This document shows, piece after piece, positions 44,694-56,639 of a stretch of 64,000 bases of DNA (its first letter is position 1; each line of letters opens with the position of its first letter). The stretch is taken from NCBI GenBank assembly GCA_029204225.1, contig CM055113.1, forward strand, positions 29,734,805-29,798,804. The letters run 5' to 3'. The notes beneath the pieces are model-generated. The model searched no databases, was not told where the DNA came from, and worked only from the letters and a program-made list of their open reading frames with translations. The position numbers and the translations under genes were made by a program. The DNA is from Diphasiastrum complanatum (lineage: Eukaryota > Streptophyta > Lycopodiopsida > Lycopodiales > Lycopodiaceae).

Positions 44694-46928
44694 TCCACCC
44701 CACCTTTATAAAATCTGATGTCCTCATCAAATGTCAGATTAAAGTAAAGGTGCCTCCCAATTATTTGATCTACTTGGCACAGTACTCAATTTACTGGCCA
44801 CTTTTTATTAACATTGAAGCTGGCACACCACAAGTCGGAGGCTCAGCTCTTTGTACTGAAAAATTACTTAACTTGAAAATATCACTTTGTTTGGGAAAAG
44901 CGTAGATTTTATATCGCTTTCATAAAACCCAAGAACCTTATTAACTGGTGACAGAGGCGTTTCTTTGAATCGCCCCTGTCGCTTCTGACTTTCGACTTTG
45001 GAACTCCTTTGAGCTCCTGATTTGTCCTTGATGCACTTTGTGTTGAGCTCCCTGAGCTCCAGATTTGATCAGTTCTTGCACAGGTATCAGGGCTCCCTGA
45101 GCCAAAGGATTTATCGTTTGATTGCCCACTTTATGGTCCACTTCGTGCCTTGTTGCTTCTGCACCTTGATTTCTGTCCTTGTCCCAGCTTGATCTTGATA
45201 ATTTTCTTTTTTGGCTCTTTGAGGTAGGCAAATATTGAGTACTCCGCAATGCACCTCTCACTTAGCTTGAAGTAGCTGTCTTTGAATCAATCCAAATGTA
45301 ACTATTGACCTCATGGAGAGCTAAGGGGTCACACCAGTTTGATCCACATACGAACTATCTCTTTGCGTTCGTTTGAAGCGCCATGTTCGTCACACAAAAC
45401 TTGACTTTCACAATTCCATCACTGGTCAGTTGCCTCACAGTCAAAACAAGAAGTGTACATCTAGCTTGGCTTCAAGTAGCTCTCTTTGAATCAGACACAT
45501 GCACCCAGAGTTTGCACTAGTCCGATCTCAACACGAACTGTCCCTTAGCGTCCGTTCGAAGTACCAAGTCTCTCGTCTCATCATTGCTGGTCCAGAGAAA
45601 ACCTATAACAAGCTTTCCCTTCCACCAAAAACTTGTCAACTTATTAGGTGCAAAGTTCGCCAGTCTCCTCGCGTGAGTATGGCTAGGTTAGCTTGAATTT
45701 GCCCCCATTTTGATCAACTTTCATTCAAAATTTGCCCCAAGAGAGAGGTGTGTGTGACAGTTCCCCTGCACTTATAAAAGTAGCTGACCGGACTTAGAGT
45801 AGAGTTCTCAGACAAAAAGCCTTTCCAACACTGTGCTTCCCATCTACTAGGATTATGGCTTGATCCAACTTGTTGCCAATCTCTGAAGAGGATCCTAGTC
45901 TTTCCCCTTTGAGGAAAAACCCAACTGACAATGGATATCACCAATGCTCAGTGAGTTTCAGTTTCGAAAGTAGCCATCCCAAATGAAGACCCACTTCTCC
46001 ATAGAAGATCTCCCCTGAAATTGCCCTTTCCAACTTTTGACTTCTTGCTTGCATCTGGTGGGCATTGTCGCAAATGAAACTAACCCAAGTAACAGGCTAG
46101 CCATCCATCCTTTGTAAACATCGAGTCGTTTCGTTGCCGTTCCCGTGCTAGTACTTGAACTGCAAATCCGCCCCACAGATTCTGTTGTCCTCTTTGTTTG
46201 ATGGTATCAGCCTTCAAAAGAAAGGTGCCTTCTCGAGCCATCAGCTCCTTGTATCACAAGCAATCATGCAAACCACACAAAGCATGAGTACTAAGAATCA
46301 CCATGAATACATACAAGCAAGACACTCAGGCATGTTTACTAACAGGTAACAAAGACAAGGTCCCCCTTTGAGATAGTCCTGCCAAAGGACCTTTGCCTGG
46401 CCGTGCCCATACAAATCGATCACAGAATTAGCCCCCAGAGAACACCCATTTAACTATCCGTGCTTTCACCATTAAGCAGCACATTGCCTCAGTCACGCCC
46501 CACCACCTTTTGGTCGATAGCCCTTATAGCTAAACGATCGGCAGCTATCCCGCACCGGCAGCTAACCACCCATGCTTTACACCCGAATTCAAGTAGCATC
46601 TCTGTATCAATGGTTAACCTGTACAGTTCGAATATGTCACCTCGCACCCCACAATGCACAGACCATGCTTACACCAACCTAATGGCAGCACACTATCCTA
46701 CGTGCAGACAGCGCCAGGCCCGAACCGCGAGAACTGACCGTGCTTACACCTCAAGGGCAACACCTTGACTCATCAAGTTCTCCGTTCTACAGACCACCTC
46801 GACCGTGGACACACCTGTGCTTACACTGTGGGTAGCACCTTGCACAACAGTTGTCCTGATGAACCTCAAATCATGGCCATTTCCGTGAGATCCGCATAGC
46901 TGACCAGCCAGTCGGCTCTGATACCACA
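44694..46928 (-). other. Internal region of element F without coding capacity
   Basis: 2.2 kb between the LTRs. The part next to the primer site (46440-46840) contains five GTGCT...AGCAC stem-loops. The rest has no protein similarity that I can see in any frame. The primer site reads TGGTATCAGAGC on the minus strand (46915-46926), two bases inside the 5' LTR. Confidence 0.85.
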
Positions 46929-48124
46929 TGTAGCGCAGGCATCCCAAAGGGAGCCGGGAACCACGACTTAGCCTCCCAGCCTTCAACTCTTGCCGTCCAA
47001 ACCCACTTGACATACAAGCAGCCAACTGGCCAACAACGATCAGACTTAACCAACTGAAAGTTCAGAAACCAACATTGAGATCCAACCTGGCGCCATGCCA
47101 GAACGGGGGTCCCGATGTGGGTGACTTCCCCCCAAGCAAGCCGCTCGACATACATCAAACTTAACCCACTCGAAGCTTCGTTACAAACGAGTAACATCTA
47201 TTCCAAGTAAGTGGTCTAACTTACATCAGACTTAACCAACTGGAAGCTTCGTCACGAGCGCTGGAAGCCAACCTGGCACCACGCCAAACTGGACAGCCAT
47301 AAACAGGTAACTTCCACCCAAGCAAGCCATCCAACTCAGTTGACAGGTTAGAGCCCGTTCCCCAAGAGCTTAACCCATTCACGTTCATGCAAGGAACACT
47401 CAGAACCACAGGCCACGACAGATATGGAGACAACCAGTTCCTGAACCAAATAGTCCCGACAGCATACCGTTGGCGCCACGGACCGAATGGTCCCGACGAC
47501 CCTCAGCTATGTGCCAGATTAAAGTTTGAAGCAGCCTTACAACTGGCGCTTTTACCGAACACTGAAACCTAGAAGGTAATTAGAGTCAGTTTGAGAAAAA
47601 TCCCACTTTATTGATAAATCTGAGAAGGTTACATTTCAAGTGTGTGACCGACCCTAGTCTCCGGGGCACTGGCATGCCAAGGCGAGTGCCAGGACAACAT
47701 TCCAGCAAGAGAGGCTGAGACTTGGTTGGAGCTCACCCTGAGTCGCAACCTGAACTCCCCTATAGTATTGGTGTGATTCGCCACCTCCCCTCATACCAAG
47801 TACTCTACCCAGGCTGGTAAAGCACATTTTCTCTCTAGAAAGTCATTTTCTCTCTCTAGAATTTATTGATCCCCAGACTTCCTTTAATCATGCCTAGATC
47901 GTGTGAGGTGATTGCACATCGATCTGAGCTCTCTGGACGTCGCTAGAACCGATCAAAGATTTTCAGCCATAGGAACTTGGTGCCGATTGGATTCTGGTCA
48001 TAGTGGTGCCGGGAGCGGCGCCTGCGCTGGTGGTGCCGGGAGCAGCAGGGGCACTGATGGCGCCGGGGACAATGCTGGCGCCGGTGGCGCCGAAAGTAAA
48101 GCTTGTAAAGGTAACTTTACAACA
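46929..48124 (-). repeat. 5' LTR of element F
   Basis: 1196 bp, plus-strand TGTAGCGCAGGCATCCC to AACTTTACAACA. On the element strand it opens with a short palindrome (TGTAAAG, 4 bases, CTTTACA) and a CpG-rich part with repeated GGCGCC (about 48010-48100). GA/CT-rich AGAGAGAAAAT repeats lie near 47830-47860. TSD GACAC follows at 48125-48129. Confidence 0.93.
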
Positions 48125-48129
48125 GACAC

Positions 48130-49398
<1,269 letters not shown>

Positions 49399-50025
49399 TG
49401 TTTGGTAAAAGTTATTCTATGCATTGAGTATTCATCTTGAGTAAAAGCTTCACTTTGCAATACATGGTAGATTATTAACACTATGAATCATCAACTTAAT
49501 TTTAGATCCCTTAGCTACTAGTTAGAGACAAATGTCTACATTTTGATCTATAACGTTCTTAAAGAAGAGTCGACAATTGGAATGAATCATTGCTGAACCT
49601 CATTCATATTCTTTTCAAAAATTATAAAAAATAGCAATTCAAGAGTTCTAACCATAAGACTTGTGAAAACACAAAATAGTTTTGCTTACTTCAGAGACAT
49701 AAAATCAATGTTTTCTTTTTTGTACCTCCATGGTTCTATGCTGGTTATAAAATAATTCATAATCAAATTATTGACACCAGGATAAAAGTTTGTAATAAAA
49801 GTGTGTTCTTACCATAAACTATCACTAATCACAATCCCGACTGGCATGAGATTAGGAATAATCCGAGGTTGCCTGTGAATGATCTTGTATTCATAAGAAT
49901 GAGAAAAATGAGTCTGGATGATGAAGAGCCCTAAGAGAACTAGCTTGAGCTTTTTGAGGGAAAAAATATAGTCAGACAAGCAACTTGAGGTTTATAACGT
50001 ACTAGGTAGATCAAAAAACCATAAT

Positions 50026-51024
50026 CTAGGCACGGCATGTTGAAGCGCCCAGCAGCAATGGACTTGCAGACTTAAGGTTGAAGAGCATTTCTGCAGCTTC
50101 AATTTGAATAGGATACTGTCTTCGTCGCAGGGACTCCAAATCCTTTTGAGCTTTCTGTAACAAATTGACTTGGGTTTGCTTTGCAGAATCTAATCTGAGC
50201 CTTTCAGCTTTGAGTGTATCAATGGTTCTCTTTAGCTCTACGATCTCCCTTTCTGCAATATGAACAGATGCTGAAGTCTCTGAGTGCTTTCTATGAAGAG
50301 ATTCCAGCTGCGATTTGGCCTCTGCGAGCTGCAGAGATGAATTGGTTTCAGCGCTAACGGATGCTTTTTGGATGGCACGCGTGCTTTCAATTTCAGCTGA
50401 AAGTGAAGTAATTAGAGCTTCCTTCTGTTGAAGCTCAGAGGTAAGCTTGCTCAGCTCAGCTTTGTATTCGTGAATTTGCTCGAAGGTCTCAACTTCCACA
50501 TCTGCAAGCTGTGTGCAGAGCCTCTCTTCTGCATCCTCCAGGATGCTCTGCCTGCGCATCAGTTGCTCCAGATTCTTCTCCAGCACCTTTTGTCTAGCGT
50601 GGCTTGCTTCATCCTTTATCCTTAAATTAAGATTCTCGGATGTCAATGCTGATGTCTTCTCTTGATAGAGAATCGCTTCTGTCTGCGTTTGTTGCAGCTT
50701 TTGGTTCAGAAAAGCAATTGCATCATCTTTAGACTGGAGCGCCCAAATCATGGCTTGTATTTCTAACTTCAAATTCGCTATATGATCGTGATCTCTTTCA
50801 TCTGCTGCGAAGACTACGGATGAGGATTCTTCTTCACGAGCATTAAGGCTGACTATTCCTTCAGATGAATAGAGCTCTTTAGGCAACAAAAGATCATCCA
50901 AGCTATCAGAATACGATTTCAATGAGCCGTTTCCAGGAGAAGAAAGGCGAGGTTTTGCAGAAATTTCTGTAGTCTTCTCTGTGAATGGCATCAGCTGCTC
51001 AATCATAGATCTCCAAAATGTCAT
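50026..51024 (-). CDS. Predicted coiled-coil protein of unknown function
   Basis: An uninterrupted frame of 332 codons from ATG at 51024 (MTFWRSMIEQLMPF) to TAG at 50026-50028. The frame is open to 51060 but has no earlier ATG. After a Ser-rich, acidic N-terminal third, residues from about 80 to 305 show strong coiled-coil character, with heptads rich in L, E, Q, K and A (IKDEASHARQKVLEKNLEQL and ELQQKEALITSLSAEIE are examples). No transmembrane segment or enzymatic motif is visible. Complete lack of stops, in contrast to the surrounding elements, suggests a living host gene. Function could be structural or scaffold-like; I do not recognise the family. The tandem repeats upstream may lie in its 5' UTR or promoter. 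Confidence 0.75.
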   Translation of the reverse strand: MTFWRSMIEQLMPFTEKTTEISAKPRLSSPGNGSLKSYSDSLDDLLLPKELYSSEGIVSLNAREEESSSVVFAADERDHDHIANLKLEIQAMIWALQSKDDAIAFLNQKLQQTQTEAILYQEKTSALTSENLNLRIKDEASHARQKVLEKNLEQLMRRQSILEDAEERLCTQLADVEVETFEQIHEYKAELSKLTSELQQKEALITSLSAEIESTRAIQKASVSAETNSSLQLAEAKSQLESLHRKHSETSASVHIAEREIVELKRTIDTLKAERLRLDSAKQTQVNLLQKAQKDLESLRRRQYPIQIEAAEMLFNLKSASPLLLGASTCRA

Positions 51025-51188
51025 GACTTCTTGTTCGATGTGAAAAAAATATCCAAACACTCAACCTCAGAAATCGTCCCAAACCTTGTTCAATTTCGGA
51101 ACCCTGCAGATACTACAAAGTCCACTGGAAAGCGCGTTGGATAAACTAAAATCCCAAGTAGCAGGAACTTGACTTCAAGAAACAAAAA

Positions 51189-51338
51189 GAAAACTCAACG
51201 CAGAGGTGAATTATAAAGAAAAACAATACAGTCACTTCAGCCACGAAGTAGTTTCAATGAAAGACACCGAAAAACTCAATTCAGAGTTGAATTGTAACGA
51301 AAACAACGCAGTCACTTCACCCACGAAGCAGGTTGAAT
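51189..51338. repeat. Tandem duplication (period about 80 bp) upstream of coiled-coil gene
   Basis: Two copies run from GAAAAACTCAA to CACGAAG(C/T)AG, beginning near 51189 and 51269, with about 80% identity by eye. They lie 160-310 bp upstream of the ATG at 51024 and so probably in the 5' UTR or proximal promoter. Confidence 0.75.
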
Positions 51339-51491
51339 AAAGGGAATCAATCAAGCAACTTACAGAGCAATAAACGCTCTGAAGGAAACGCTCATGAGAG
51401 GTTATATATGCTTCCACACGCCAAACCCACATATATTATAACGTTTCTACTGCAAAACATAGCAACTATCGAAAGACTTTTCAAGCCAATA

Positions 51492-51640
51492 GCAAGATCC
51501 AACAAACAAACCGCCCAAACCCCTAATGAGGTCCAGGTGCAATGAATCTATCCAGCAAGATAATGCACCGCAAGATCCAACAAACAAACCGCCCAAACCC
51601 CTAACGAGGTCGAGGTGCCATGCATCTATCCAGCACCCAG
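51492..51640. repeat. Tandem duplication (period 78 bp) upstream of coiled-coil gene
   Basis: Two nearly identical copies of GCAAGATCCAACAAACAAAC, then CGCCCAAACCCCTAA and ATCTATCCAGCA, start at 51492 and 51570. This is a second, independent tandem duplication in the same upstream region. Confidence 0.88.
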
Positions 51641-53056
51641 CTCGGATCCAGTAAGAAAGAAAAAATAAAAAATTTGCAGTGTATTTAGCATATTTAGAAT
51701 AAATGTTTTAGCAGAGGTAAATTGACAGATGTTTTTACCAACAATAAAATTACCTTATGTAAAAAAATTTCACTTATTGTAAAAACTATTGAAAAAATCT
51801 TGTGAACCGAATGCAATCTTCGCTCTTGTTTGAGCCTACTTTTGTTTAAACTTCCCCTTCGGGGTGTATATATCTTTTTCATCAATGTACCTATTACTTT
51901 TTCCTATGAATAAATGCACCAGGGTTTGAGAGTTTATCTTCTAAAACTGACCATAATCTATGCTAGACAAATCTGGTACCTCGTGGCAAGATATGATTGG
52001 TGCGGCTCGAATGAGACAGCATGCTCTATGTGCCTCTTAAGTCTTTCTCTATAAATGCTTATCGATGTGGAAGCAATGCAGGAATAAGCTGTAATTCAAT
52101 GTTATTTAGATCGATCAATTTCTTTTTCATCCCTCTGATTGCTTGCCCCTTCACTGTGGATTTTGATTCTAGTGCTCGGTTCTGTTGAAGTCTTGAGAAT
52201 CAAGCAACTATAAGGTAAGATTTTTGGAGCAAAAGTGATGTTTTGTAGATCAATTAGCTTGTTTCAGAGGCGTGTTTGTCCTCTTTCTGATTCATTCTTG
52301 TGGTTCAAGCAACTGGGAGTCAATATCAAGGTAGATATTTGAAATTTTATCTGAAGAATGGCAGCTTATAGAACAAAGATCACAACTTTGGTAGCAATAG
52401 CTCCGGTGATAATCTAAACTGTTGTTATAAATGCCGCTACTCCTACCCCTACGTCAGGAGCAACGATTGGCGTATCCATGCCATCAGTCTTCTGTGCAAG
52501 ATTTGCAGCCTCATTGGTTGCATGGTAAAAATGTAGAAAGAAAAAGGTAATTCTTGAAAGTTCAAAAAGGTCTAAATCTTTTTAAACTGCTTTTCGCCGG
52601 GAAGGGCCCCATCCTTGGGCCTCCCCTGATTTAAAGCCTTGGGCCCTCAAGCTCACGCCCTCAGGCCATTAGGGCCTTTTTGAACTAAAAAAGAGCCTCT
52701 TTTTTCACTCACTTAGTGATTTAATTCATTTTAATTAAATCACTATTCAGTCCTATGTGGCATTTAAACCATGGGTGTAACATGAGTTAGTGTCTAGTCT
52801 AGCAAGGGTTTATGCTATGTTTAGTAAGGTGAAAAGGGGGTTTTGGCCATATATTTAGTAGGGTGAAAATATGAATTAATCATAGGGTGGTCACAATGGC
52901 ATTTATTGAGTTAACTTTCAAATTTCATGGGCCATTTTGGCCATTGTTGCCTTTTCATTATATTGAATGAACTTATTGCTCTAATGATTTGAGTGTGCAG
53001 ATATTACTATATGTAGAACTAAGGACCCTTCTATGAGCCATGTCTAATGGTATGAA
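51641..53056. other. Non-coding spacer
   Basis: AT-rich sequence with a GC-richer patch near 52600-52680 (GGGCCC motifs). No gene, LTR or RNA gene recognised. Confidence 0.45.
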
Positions 53057-53335
53057 CATTGACCTTTCTTTGAAGGTATGTGCAGGTACTCAAGAAAGTG
53101 TCTGAAGGACAAGAACAAGAATAAGAAGCGTTCTAGGCTTAAGGACTGACCTCTCTTTGAGGGTATGTGTAGGAACTCAAGAAAGTACCTGAAGGACAAG
53201 AATCGAAAAAAGAAGCTTTTTAAACTTAAGACTATAAACAAAGAAGGCTTATTTTAAAGTCTACAATGAAGGCTCAGAGGAGTCTATAAAGAAGGCTTAT
53301 TTCTAAGTCTATAATGAAGGCTTAGAGAAGTCTAT
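53057..53335. repeat. Two adjacent tandem duplications
   Basis: The first has an 87-bp period (53057-53143 and 53144-53230), sharing GACCTCTCTTTGA, ACTCAAGAAAGT and CTGAAGGACAAGAA. The second has a 48-bp period (about 53235-53335), sharing AGTCTATAAAGAAGGCTTATTT-like blocks and AATGAAGGCT. The copies are diverged and have no convincing coding potential. Bases 53336-54089 are spacer. Confidence 0.8.
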
Positions 53336-54089
53336 AAAGAATTGGGACAAGGCCAAGGGACTGATCACCCTATTGACCCTTTTTCACCACGATTGAGGAT
53401 GGCCAACCTCTAGAAAAAAAAGGGCCTAGGAATTGATGGATATTATGCAAGATAAGATGGACATATACTAACCCTCTACCATAGAATGAATGCACTTGGG
53501 GTGAATTCCCAAGTTGTGACAATGTAATTCCATTTGTTTATAAGGCCAAGTCTAAACCTTGTGCCACCTACTTTGCCACATGGCTTCTAGGCAATTTTAC
53601 ATCTAGAATTGAGCGGCCTCCTACACTCTTACTTCACCATCAAACTCATCCTAATCACTCTCACAATCTAATACACCTCACCCCCTCACTCTACTTGCCC
53701 CTTACTTCTCCTAGAGCCCCCCTTACACTGTTGAAGGAGAAAAAGGCCTCTTTTTCTACCAACTTTTTGGATAAAGTTTCCCCTGATAGTGTTACCTATT
53801 GCTAGTTTTACCAGGCCATTGAATTGTAAACTTAAGGGTTGTTGCCCTTAGACATTTAAGGATGACCTGTGTATTGTATTTCATAGCTAGGACAGGTGTC
53901 CACAGCTCGCACTTTAAATATATGATGTGCATGAATGATGGAGATCTCTTCACACGTTTACGAGTACTACGGCGTGCCTGTCACATCAAAATGTATTTTC
54001 TAGATTTGGAATGTCTGGGTTGATGTGAAAACAAGCTCCTTTGTGTTTACGGAGGTCTCCTCATTCCCACTATTCTAGTAGATCACTCT

Positions 54090-55691
54090 CTGCACAAGGT
54101 AGAGTAAGGAATGGATTCAGCTATGGCAAAACGAGATCCGGGCAAGTTTGTGGATTATGTGTCTGGCAAAGGCTGGCTGACATTGAAAGCTACTGGGTTG
54201 TTGGCTTTTGCTACACAATCATGGCTTAATGTTTTGTTGCAGGTGGTTGAACCCCTTGTCAAAAGTTCTGATCAAACAAATTGGACGTTACAAACCACAG
54301 ATGGATGAGTAAGGGTCCTCACACCGTTGGGTGGTTGATGCTTTGAAGCTCCCTTCCTGTGGTGAACCAGTGAAGAAGAGGTTGGATGATGCAAGGGAGT
54401 CCGAGGCATTGAAAGACTATTTCGGTGGTGAGAAACCAACCCTTGAGTCTGGCTTTGCTTTGGAAAAATGCCAATATACCAACCTAATGTTATTCCTGAA
54501 TTGGGTTGTTGAGGTGCTCACATGGCGGGTACACCCCAAGTTCTTGAGTGGGGCCTTGGTCCAAGCTGCTATCAAGGTCTATAATAGCATTGTGATGAAT
54601 TGGATAGAGTGGACACTTGACTGGATTAAACACGACACCAGCCACTTTGTGACCGGGAAGAGCAAGCGAGTGGAGTTTGCCCTGCCAATTAATAAGGTGG
54701 TGGTGGTCTGGTTAAATCTGCTTGTGTTTCATGTCATTGGGTCTGATTCTATCTCTGTTATAGATTCTGAATGTAATCTGACAGGTACTAAGGGGCATGA
54801 TGTTGTTCAAATAAAGATGACAGTCTGCCGTGGAAGTCCCGTATGAAATCAATGGCCAAGAGGAGGTTACTAGTTCAGTCAAGAACATGAGCCAAACGGA
54901 AGATCACAGAGCCAAAAGCTGTGGTTGAAGATGATCCTGATAGGTACTTAGATGTGAGCACCCCGGTTCATGATGCAAACGTGGCCTAACGCCTTTTTGA
55001 TGATGAGGCCGATGCGCATTTCTCTGATAATGTGGTGGATGTCGACGATGATATGGCTGACAATGACTCTTTTGATGGTGCTGACCCTCACGAGGCCCCT
55101 AACCTCGAACCAGTAAGTATCACTACAAATCTAACTAAGGAGGTCCCGGACTCCAAAAGGTCTTTTTACACCGAGAACTGCTGAGCCTGAACAGATTGAT
55201 GCTGGTGCTAGAAACCTAGGACCACCTGGGTTTATAAAGACACTTGATGAGGTCTGTGACGGGTTGCAGTATCTGACGGAAGAGGTGCTTCATCAGTCAA
55301 AGGATGCTACTCTTGCGAAGCCTGTGGGTACCGTTGTTGTTGTTGATAAGAATGCCATTGCTGTGGAATGGTCAGTTCCTGGTACCCCTATTGATGCACA
55401 ATGCGTGCTCTATGATACTGGTGACAGTACACTGCAAGGTGTTCGACTGTAGACATCGATTACGGTGTCATCTGCTGATGTTGTGAACAATGGCTAACTG
55501 CCAAGTGTGTTGACATTAAGTGGGTCGATGCATGGATTGAGAGGACCCCTTGTTGAAGGCACAACTTATGAAGACCCTTACTGGCAGAATTAGAGGAGCT
55601 ATTGAAGAAGAGATAATGAAGGAAAACCAAGCTGCTAGTGAAGCAAGATTGACAATGCTGAAAGCAGATAATGTTTGACTGCGCGAGAAGC
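54090..55691 (+). pseudogene. Degenerate coding region of unknown family
   Basis: Coding-like sequence can be followed over about 1.6 kb with breaks. It begins AKRDPGKFVDYVSGKGWLTL (54111 frame), shifts frame near 54280, and runs 54331-54846 as an open 171-residue part rich in Trp and hydrophobics (LNWVVEVLTWRVHPKFLSG, VVVVWLNLLVFHVIG). An Asp-rich stretch follows (VVDVDDDMADNDSFDGADP, about 55033-55090), then LKTLDEVCDGLQYLTEE-type sequence, and a coiled-coil-like end (RIRGAIEEEIMKENQAA) at 55590. It stops at the LTR of element D. Stops occur at 54307, 54841, 55449 and 55676. I cannot name it; the tail leading into an LTR suggests an accessory ORF of another retroelement or a captured host gene. 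Confidence 0.5.
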
Positions 55692-56379
55692 TGTTGGGAG
55701 CGTGGTCATATTTCTAGTAAAGGACATGCCCTTAAGTTGTGAGTCCCTTTTTGGATTAAGATGTGAATTGGTAGACGTCGCTAGGTAGGGCGGTTTTGCA
55801 GCCGTTCCATGGTTGGTAGCGTTTGAGATCTTTTTCCCCTCATGCGTGAGGGAAGTATATACAGGCGCTTGTGCCTTCATATGTGACAAGAGACGTTAGG
55901 GAGTAAGAGAGAGCGAGGATTTCTGATCTTATGTGTCCTCGCTTGGTTTTCTTGTCAGTACAATGATGAAAGTTCAGTTTGTGCCATGTTTTGCAGACAG
56001 TGTCTATGCCATTTTTGTTGCTTATAGTTGTGCTGATAGATGCTATAATTACTTCTCTCTATAACATCCATTCAATAAGAATTGTTGTGTGATCAAATTG
56101 TATCAGATTGAATATCTTGTATGAAGAATGTTTAAATTTGTCAGATCAACATTGATAGTGTATTAACAACGTAAAGGTCCTGACACTGATTCCTGATAAT
56201 TGGAAATCAGTTCGTTGAAGGGACCTCTTTGTTAATCGTTGTCAGTCTGTGTTGCTTGGAATGTATTGATAGTGAACATTCTAGAGTGATCTTTGTGGAC
56301 TTTGAATTAGATCCGGGTAGGTGAGTTGTGTTCTGTTTGCTCAGTGCCTAGAAGAATCGGGCCTAGATTAATTCCAACA
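55692..56379 (+). repeat. 5' LTR of gypsy element D
   Basis: 688 bp, TGTTGGGAGCGTGG to AATTCCAACA, with 6-bp terminal inverted repeats TGTTGG/CCAACA. A TATA-like GTATATACAGG lies near 55854-55864. A 125-bp part around the TATA box (GTAGACGTCGCTAGGTAGGG to GCGCTTGTGCCTTCAT) recurs at 62655-62775. Confidence 0.88.
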
Positions 56380-56380
56380 T

Positions 56381-56399
56381 TGGTGCGTCCACTAGGAGG
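56381..56399 (+). other. Primer binding site of element D
   Basis: TGGTGCGTCCACTAGGAGG lies one base inside the LTR. The leading TGG fits the CCA end of a tRNA; I do not assign the isoacceptor. Confidence 0.7.
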
Positions 56400-56639
56400 A
56401 TGCTATATTGTGTCCTTTCGGATTTCGGTTAGTGCAGATAAGTCTTATCTGGCCTATACAATTACATTCCATTTTAATGATTTCTCTAATGGTAAGTCGT
56501 GTTGATGTCTGCCATCAATCGGACTCTACAACTAGGCCACCAAGATCTCTTGAAGAGTTTAGAGCAAGATTAACACTTGTTTTTAGCCAAGGATATCCTA
56601 CAAGGACTCGGTTGGAAGCCTGGGTCTGTCGGAGTTGCA

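Larger units (their letters stand above)
41309..48124 (-). mobile_element. Non-autonomous LTR element F (LARD-like) with a nested relative
   Basis: A minus-strand element whose 5' LTR is 46929-48124. Its 3' LTR is 41309-41691 plus 43890-44693, split by a plus-strand member of the same family (41692-43889). The internal region (44694-46928, 2.2 kb) has a primer site and a polypurine tract (minus strand AAGGTGGGGTGGA at 44694-44707) but no gag or pol similarity. It therefore must rely on proteins from another element. Only accidental short frames occur. Confidence 0.92.

Noticed and set aside
44941-45261. 106-codon minus-strand frame inside element F
   Set aside because: No retrotransposon motif and no homologous frame could be confirmed in the nested copy, which lacks this region; probably accidental.
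46200-46212. TGGTATCAGCC on the plus strand inside element F
   Set aside because: It resembles a copia primer site but lacks the AGAGC continuation and has no LTR end before it.
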